64,000 nt of DNA, from contig JBAIAA010000537.1 of NCBI GenBank assembly GCA_037893245.1, forward strand, positions 558,001 through 622,000, read 5' to 3'. The stretch is from Crossaster papposus (Eukaryota > Echinodermata > Asteroidea > Velatida > Solasteridae). The notes below the pieces were generated by a model that searched no databases, was not told where the DNA came from, and saw only the letters and a list, made by a program, of their open reading frames with translations. Both the position numbers and the translations under genes were made by a program. This document shows, one piece after another, positions 58,082-64,000 of the stretch (its first letter is position 1; every line of letters starts with the position of its first letter).

Positions 58082-60680
58082 GCGTGGTTTCCAGAGTTGT
58101 GTTGCAAGGATTGTTTTTGCCAGCGTCTCATACAGTATACATCAGACGTGACTGTGTGTACATATCGTTTTAGACACGTTTCTACGGCGTGGTAGACGGT
58201 GGACGTATACTATCCAATCAAAACCAGTGCAAACCGCACGCCTGGGCCCCGTCTAATCCTTTTGTTAGTGGTCAACACCACAGTAAAATACCCGGATGTA
58301 TAATGCACTTCAACGGCGCAGCAGCTATAAAATCAGTAAACTTTATTGGCCGTTTAATGTCGGTCTCAAGTGACATTGCTTGTTGTACTTTAGACAGGCA
58401 GTTTCATCGGTAAATTTTCCCCTATTTTATCCCGAGTCAATGGCGGATGCAGTTGTATTACACGATAATCTGACAAGCCGAATTTGCATGTTGCTCGGTT
58501 TAATAACCACCATGGTTTCACTCAAAATCGAAGTGTTTTATATATAAAATATATAATATATTTATTTCCCTCTATCCATCCCTGTCAAGTTGGTCATCGT
58601 AGGCTATTGTGTTGGTGGCGTGTATTGTGTGCATTGCTGACAGCGTCTTTTATCAGTTTATTAGCCCATTGTGATGTGTGCCATCGATCGCGTTGTGACC
58701 AATGCAGTATTACTGTGCCATTTTTGCAGCGGATGTAGAATTTATAGTCGCTGTCAGAATGGTTTGTTGCTATCGTTTTGACCTTTCATTACCGCAATCG
58801 ATTTTTAAATCGATTTTATTTTTTGTAAATCAAATTTTTGGACCTAAACAGATTTTGACATGTCAGGTCTGACAAAAGTCCTTGAAAAAAAATGTTTCTA
58901 TAACTTCCATTAAAAAATATCTCAGTGGTCGGCCATGTTTTTTTGTCATTAAAAATGCATTGTTACAGAAACACAAAGTGGAAGTCCACGACACGGTGTA
59001 TGTTTGTTGTATCATTAGAACTGATGTCCTTATACAGCGGACTACAGCGACCTGTGATGTTCCGACGAGTTTTCTAATGGCCAACCAGTATTACCCGCCC
59101 CGTACCCCCATCAGAAACTGCACCAACCCAACCTCAATCAACGACGACCGCCAGTATCCCAGACCAGAGCACCCCGACACATTATCGAGGCCAGAGGAGT
59201 GAAACCGACATTCGAACATGGTCAGGGAGTTGCTCAACCCACAAGGCAAGGTTCTACAATAGACATAACAGATGGAATTATCTGCAATCAAATTTCCGGG
59301 GGTTTCTTATTCGCCCATCCTAATGTGAGAAGCCTCATAAACAAATTTGACCATTTTAAGATTGTAATGTCTAGAAATCCATTCGACATCATCTGTCTAA
59401 ACTACCCCCATGTTCTCTCGTCGTGAAGATCTCAAAATAGATGATGTCGAGTGTATTATTAACTTTCATGCGCCAGTCAAAATCAAACGCATTCGGGGTG
59501 CCTCGTGGCTCGATAGCGAAATTCTTAGTGATTTATTTATACACAAAATATAGCATTCACCCAAGAAATTAGCAAATAAACGACAAAATTATAGTAAATG
59601 TATGCAATACAGCTCTGTGTTATATGATATAGCTATTGGAAGTGATTTGTTTATACACAAAATATAGCGTAGATGTATAACAATCAGTGAAATCCCAGAA
59701 TATGAGAGGTTGCATTGTGTTGTCTCGAATCAATATAATACAATTAAATAGAAAGTATGTACCTTACTGGTATGGCATGACTGCCTCTACAGCCAGTATA
59801 TTTGTGAGCTGCATTGTGCAGAAGTCAACTGCATCTTGGTTAAAATATGAAATAAATTATGCATTGATACAATTCATGATAAACACACTGCATTTAAGAA
59901 AATTGGGGATATTATATACGCACTTCTCATTCTATTTATCCATCTAATCAGGTGGAACTGCTTTTTTCCCCGTAATTTTCTTATTTGACCAACCAGCCCA
60001 ACTTACAGACAATATTGCAGACGCCCACAATCAGAATATTGTTTGCGTTTAAACAAAATAATGAACATTCATAAACCAAATTGAATTTTAGTGACGATAT
60101 TTTTTTAGAGCGTGGGTTAGGCATCCGGAGTGACTAAGTACTTTTTAAGCAAATATAATATTATTCCAGTAAAGTTTAGACTTTTAGGTTTTTATTTAAC
60201 AGAAGGAAATAATTTTGGTTTTGTTAGGTGTTTGAAAACCACAGGAAACAGGTATTTTAAATGGCATTAACAGGATCGAATTAGTCTGCCTTGTGGGAAT
60301 TATAATGTTTCTAGAAATTGTTCCATTAGAATTACTCTAGAGTATTATTGTACAGAGCTAAAATTTTGTCCAGAAGTGTAAATGCAAATCTCATGTCAAA
60401 TCAGCAAGCGGAAATAAAACACATTGTGTTCGCCGCTAAGGAAAAGACGAAACCCTGGTTGATGCGAAGCGATATAGCGGTCTACAAAAATAAAATCAAA
60501 AGTTGCCAGCACGGTAAGACATAAAATATACAGGCTCCAATCTTTACTTTCCCTCGGCGCGTCACACGGGACACCGCGCAATGCCCACGGGACACCTTGC
60601 AACAGACGGGCTTCCACGTTCGCTACCCCACGCCAAACCGCGCCGGACAAGCGGGACACCATACACACAATTGTGCGGCG
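58082..60680. repeat. Module FG spacer, sister of 39268-41940
   Basis: Nearly colinear with the spacer after the array. It has a solo foldback arm (58560-58795), a decayed endonuclease piece (59095-59530) and an AT-rich remainder. The segment 40190-40340 of the sister copy is missing here, near 58965. The GC-rich part around 60550-60690 resembles 41950-42060. Confidence 0.55.
59095..59530 (+). pseudogene. Non-LTR retrotransposon endonuclease remnant (copy 3)
   Basis: A duplicate of 40480-40910 with the same NVRSLINKFDHFK and NPFDIICLN pieces and the same internal deletion. It is part of the segmental duplication, not an independent insertion. Confidence 0.6.
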
Positions 60681-60689
60681 CACGTCCCC

Positions 60690-61860
60690 GCTAATGTCCC
60701 TGTCACACCAGAACATTTTAGGCCAACGCGTGAGTAACGTGTTGTAATTTTGACAACACGCTGGCAAACGCTGACCAACGCTAGGCCAGCGTTAGCAACA
60801 CGCTGAGCGCGTTACTCACGCGCTGGAACATGCTGTCACACGCTGTGGAAAACATATTTGTTTCAACATACATACAATTTCCAGCCTTTGCCAGCGTTTG
60901 ACTGCACACGCTGGCGGAGCGTTGAAGGTTTGTTACTCACGCGTCGAACACGCTAGACGATCGTTATCAACCCGCTACTCACACGCTGGCGCACGCTGGC
61001 GTACGCTGGCGTATTCTGGCGACACGCTGGTTATGGCCCTGTCACCCCATAACGTGTTAGGCCAATGCATGAGTAGCGCGTTAAAAATAGTTGATACGCT
61101 GGCAATCGCTGAACGTTCACAGAAAAAGTGAGGTGGAACCGTGATTTCAGCATGTCCATACAGGTTGATAACGTGTTCATAGCGTATGCCAGCGCGTGAG
61201 TATCATGTGAGGAACGCGCTCAGCGTGTGAGGAACGTATCACCGATTTATAGTAAAAATACGACAGCGGGTCGCTAGCGTGTGAGTAGTGGGTTGGTAAC
61301 GATCGTCTAGCGCGTTTGACGCGTGAGTAACGACCATCATGCGCGCCGCCAGCGTGTTCAGTCACACGCTGGCAAACGCTGAACATTTTAGGTATGTTGA
61401 AAAATGTATTTTTGCCTCAGCGTGTGACAGCGTGTGACAGCGTGTGGGTAACGCGCTTAGCGTGTTGCGAACGCTGGCCTAGCGTTGGTCAACGTTTACC
61501 CGCGTGTTACCGAAATTCCAACACGTTGGCCTAAAACGTTCTGGTGTGACAGGGCCATTAGTGTAGTAGCGCGTCGGCTTAGTATACAACTAATCATGTG
61601 GTCGTTGCAGTACGCTGGCGCGCGTTGGAACGCGCTACTCACGGGCTGGGCAGTCGTTCACCAGTCGTCGAGCGCGTTACTAACGCGTTACTTACGCGCT
61701 GGCGAACGCTTTGAACCCGTTAACAACGCGTTGTGGACACGCTGAAATCACGGTTCCACTTGACTTTTTCTGTGGAAGTTCAGCGTTTGCCAGCGTATTA
61801 ACTATTTTTAACGCGCTACTCATGCGTTGGCCTAAAACGTTATGGTGTGACAGGGCCATA
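60690..61860. mobile_element. Interleaved foldback elements rich in CGCTGGC / GCGTTACTCACG
   Basis: Two inverted-repeat pairs are interleaved. CCCTGTCACACCAGAAC near 60696 pairs with GTTCTGGTGTGACAGGG ending near 61556. GGCCCTGTCACCCCATAACG near 61035 pairs with CGTTATGGTGTGACAGGGCC ending near 61857. The interior is saturated with variants of ACGCTGGC and GTTACTCACGCG in both orientations. The flanks match 43440-43480, which lacks this material. No coding sequence is seen. The GC content is well above the surroundings. Confidence 0.7.
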
Positions 61861-61966
61861 AATAAACGGGCTCCCTTCCACCCTCCGCGCGCAAACAGGG
61901 ACACGGCACACGGGACACCGTCCATAAGATGGCGCCAACCATGTTCCATCCGTCAGTTGAATTAGC

Positions 61967-62600
61967 CTTGTGACTCGGCAAGCGAACGTTGGTAGGTTAA
62001 TATCCGGCTTGGGTCTTAATTTTAGCTTCATCCCCTTACATTTGTCTAGTTCCAAGAAACGTCAAATCTTTGCCAATTTGTATTAAAATGCTAGGCTAAC
62101 CTATTTGTAATTTAAAAAAAATGTACCTATGGCCAATTATATTTACAATGCAAGGTCGACTCCTTAATTTTTTGTATTTTAAGGAAAAATTTAATTTTGA
62201 AATTTTTTATTGAAAAACAAAGTTAACCCCTTACAATTAATATTTTCTAAAAATAAATGTCATTCAAAACGCAAGGTAAACCCCTTACAATTGTTTATTT
62301 TGTATTTTTTTCAAATTACCTAATTTATCTTGCACCTGTGACCTGACAATTAATCATGGAAATCATTCAAACTGCTGCTCAAAACTGGCCACAAAACCAA
62401 CAGGCGAACGTTGGTTGGTTGGTTGGCTCGAATCTAGATTCGGTCTTAGTTCTAGTTTCTTCCCCTTAAACAATTTTAGTTCCAAAAAACGTCAAATGTT
62501 GGCCAATTTTAATATAATGCAAGGCTAACCTCCTTACACGTATTCTTTATTTTCAAGAACAATCATAATTGTTACAATTTACAATAAAATGCAAGGTTAA
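61967..62600 (+). repeat. SINE-like head and tandem tails before GPCR copy G
   Basis: A degenerate tRNA-like head (TGACTCGGCAAGCG) with part of the usual head missing, followed by two blocks of the ~65-bp tail, the second after GTTGGTTGGTTGG near 62410. The tail is interrupted at TA 62607 by the mariner-type element. Confidence 0.5.
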
Positions 62601-62608
62601 CCCCTTTA

Positions 62609-63250
62609 CAGGGTGTCCACATAAAAAGTATACCCATTTTCAAATGTGTATTATTGAAATACTACTGAATGTTTCTGAAAAATACAAATGTCTGTTGAAA
62701 GGATAGAATGCCCTCTGTCCAATGGTATACGGTTCATTATGTCATTGCCATGAATGACTGAACAAACAAGACAGTTATGAAAGGTACTGAAATCAGCACT
62801 ATGGCAAGTTGTTTTTAGTTCTGTGACAAAGCTCAGGCAGGTGTTTGTAAGGACAAATTATTTTACGCATTAAACACATTGAAAAAGCAATGACTGGGTC
62901 GATGAATAATTTGTTCTGATCCTTTCTTTTTGTGGTACACTTACCTGACAAATTTAAGGTGATGTACCCTCCACATGGCCACTATTCCTGTTAATGCATA
63001 TAGCTGGCATCTTCGTCTCATGTCTCTCACTGCCCGCCTTATCATCCCAACTTGTCACAGTTCTGATTTCAGTACCTTTCATAACGGTCTTGTTTGTTCA
63101 CTCATTAATGGCAATGACATAATGAACCTTATACCATTGGACAAAGGGCATTCTACCCTTTCAACAGACATTTGTATTTTTCAGAAACATCTAGTCGTTT
63201 TGCAATTATATGAATTTGAAAATGGGTATACTTTTTATGTGGACACCCCG
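62609..63250 (-). mobile_element. Mariner-type element with TA target duplication
   Basis: The ends are CAGGGTGTCCACATAAAAAG and its reverse complement (one mismatch), and inverted similarity runs about 35 bp. It is flanked by TA at 62607-62608 and 63251-63252. It is 642 bp, too short for a full mariner. On the minus strand a piece reading NGGHVEGT (about 62965-62990) resembles the C-terminal end seen in some Tc1/mariner transposases, so it may be an internally deleted copy with decayed coding sequence. A truncated copy is at 23745-24173. Confidence 0.75.
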
Positions 63251-63252
63251 TA

Positions 63253-63702
63253 TAGGGCCTTACAAAAATTATCAACGAAAATATAATTTTGCTAATTTTA
63301 ATAAAAATGCACGGTTTTACCGGTAACCCCGGATTTGAAGCAATGGCCACGTTATAAGTCACACCGGGAAAAGGTGGCATTTTTTCTTTGGAACGGGTTT
63401 TTACTGCCGTGTAGTGTTTTTATGGCCGCAATGACCACGTGGTGCGTCATCTACCTAAAGAAAATAATAGTTGTGTTTAGTCGGGCAGCGGCAGAGCAGT
63501 GAATATGCCGACAATTGCCGAAGCGGACCAAATCATGATTTGCATGCGCTTGTCCTCACATTATGTGCTATAAGAGAATTAGTTTGTGGGGCATCAACTT
63601 GAGGTCCTATTGGTAAACACCTGCTTACTGCAAATAACAAGCAGACTTGACTCTAGGTTTTTAAAGACGTGTGAACCTACAAGCATGTTTAATTTTTGTA
63701 AT
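63253..63702. repeat. 3' flank of GPCR copy G
   Basis: Common GPCR 3' flank, colinear with 6560-6976 and 31870-32325, including the conserved GACCACGTGGTGCGTC near 63432. Confidence 0.5.
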
Positions 63703-64000
63703 TCACTGTCTGCCTTTTCGACAAATGAGCTTTTTAGTAGCTTTCCTGAAAGCTTCATTTCTCCAGCAATATATGACCGTGTTGAGCCATGAATTGCTGT
63801 AGCGCACACTTTCAATGAAAATTGATATTAAGAAGTTTACTTCTCCCAAGAACAGTGTGGGCAGCCATGTTACGCAGACGGTGCCTGTGATAATCATAAA
63901 TGTTTTGAGAGCTTTTACATTTGATTGATGCAGCTGAACCTGTGCATCGTCAGCATTGATCTCAGCTGCTGCTATACGCCGTGCCTGATGCCTCGCTATC
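63703..64000 (-). CDS. GPCR copy G, 3' part (runs off the window)
   Basis: Open in one frame from the window edge to the common stop. It encodes the third intracellular loop (RRIAAAEINADDAQVQLH), TM6 (VTWLP), TM7 (NSWLNTVIYCW) and the KKLICRKGRQ end. No lesion is seen in the visible 99 codons, so it may be a second functional copy. The N-terminal two thirds are outside the window, so it may still be broken there. Confidence 0.7.
   Translation of the reverse strand, partial: IARHQARRIAAAEINADDAQVQLHQSNVKALKTFMIITGTVCVTWLPTLFLGEVNFLISIFIESVRYSNSWLNTVIYCWRNEAFRKATKKLICRKGRQ

Overview
The window looks like repeat-rich, AT-leaning nuclear DNA of an invertebrate animal. It has no bacterial-style operons, one exon with a canonical splice acceptor, non-LTR retrotransposon pieces, and many terminal-inverted-repeat (TIR) DNA transposons. 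A lineage-specific cluster of intronless rhodopsin-like GPCRs together with TTAA-targeted T2/Kolobok-like MITEs suggests a marine deuterostome. An echinoderm is my best guess, but amphioxus or a hemichordate cannot be excluded without a search.

The backbone is a tandem family of one GPCR gene, always on the minus strand, embedded in a repeated module. Seven copies lie in the window: B (6977-7830), C (25339-26199), D (32326-33188), E1 (45436-45868), E2 (46385-46817), F (55744-56612) and G (63703-64000, cut by the window edge). The 5' flank of an eighth copy starts at base 1. Only C is an intact reading frame (286 aa). B has a single-base frameshift. D and F share the same N-terminal frameshift and the same in-frame stop. 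E1 and E2 are 5'-truncated twins of a 949-bp tandem duplication. G is open as far as it can be seen. At larger scale about 26.4-42.0 kb is repeated as 46.8-60.7 kb, and the foldback/MITE/SINE block appears three times (2.2-6.6, 27.2-31.8 and 50.3-55.3 kb), nearly identical over long stretches.

Between the GPCR copies the sequence is mostly mobile DNA. The most striking part is a head-to-tail array of five copies (33858-39267) of a THAP-containing, TTAA-flanked element that share single TTAA junctions, with a sixth copy at 57314-58077. Empty sites elsewhere in the window show that it entered at TTAA. Other elements whose insertion can be read from target duplications or empty sites are a 750-bp element with a 9-bp duplication (53583-54332), an 801-bp element 11 bp beyond the stop codon of the only intact GPCR (24527-25327), a mariner-type element at TA (62609-63250), a 314-bp element with an 8-bp duplication (42723-43036), a 379-bp TTAA MITE (23105-23483) and a 1.4-kb element (656-2055).

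The 13.8-20.1 kb stretch appears to be the least duplicated DNA. It carries one probable host-gene exon on the minus strand, the last coding exon of a ZFYVE26/spastizin-like gene (16804-17034), whose end is tangled with a 140-bp minisatellite, and a 5'-truncated L2/CR1-type retrotransposon (18136-19303). A 1.06-kb satellite-like array fills 10.0-13.8 kb. I see no rRNA, no convincing intact tRNA and no CRISPR. I found no wholly new multi-gene system; the notable items are the TTAA array, the atypical GPCR family and the record of nested insertions.
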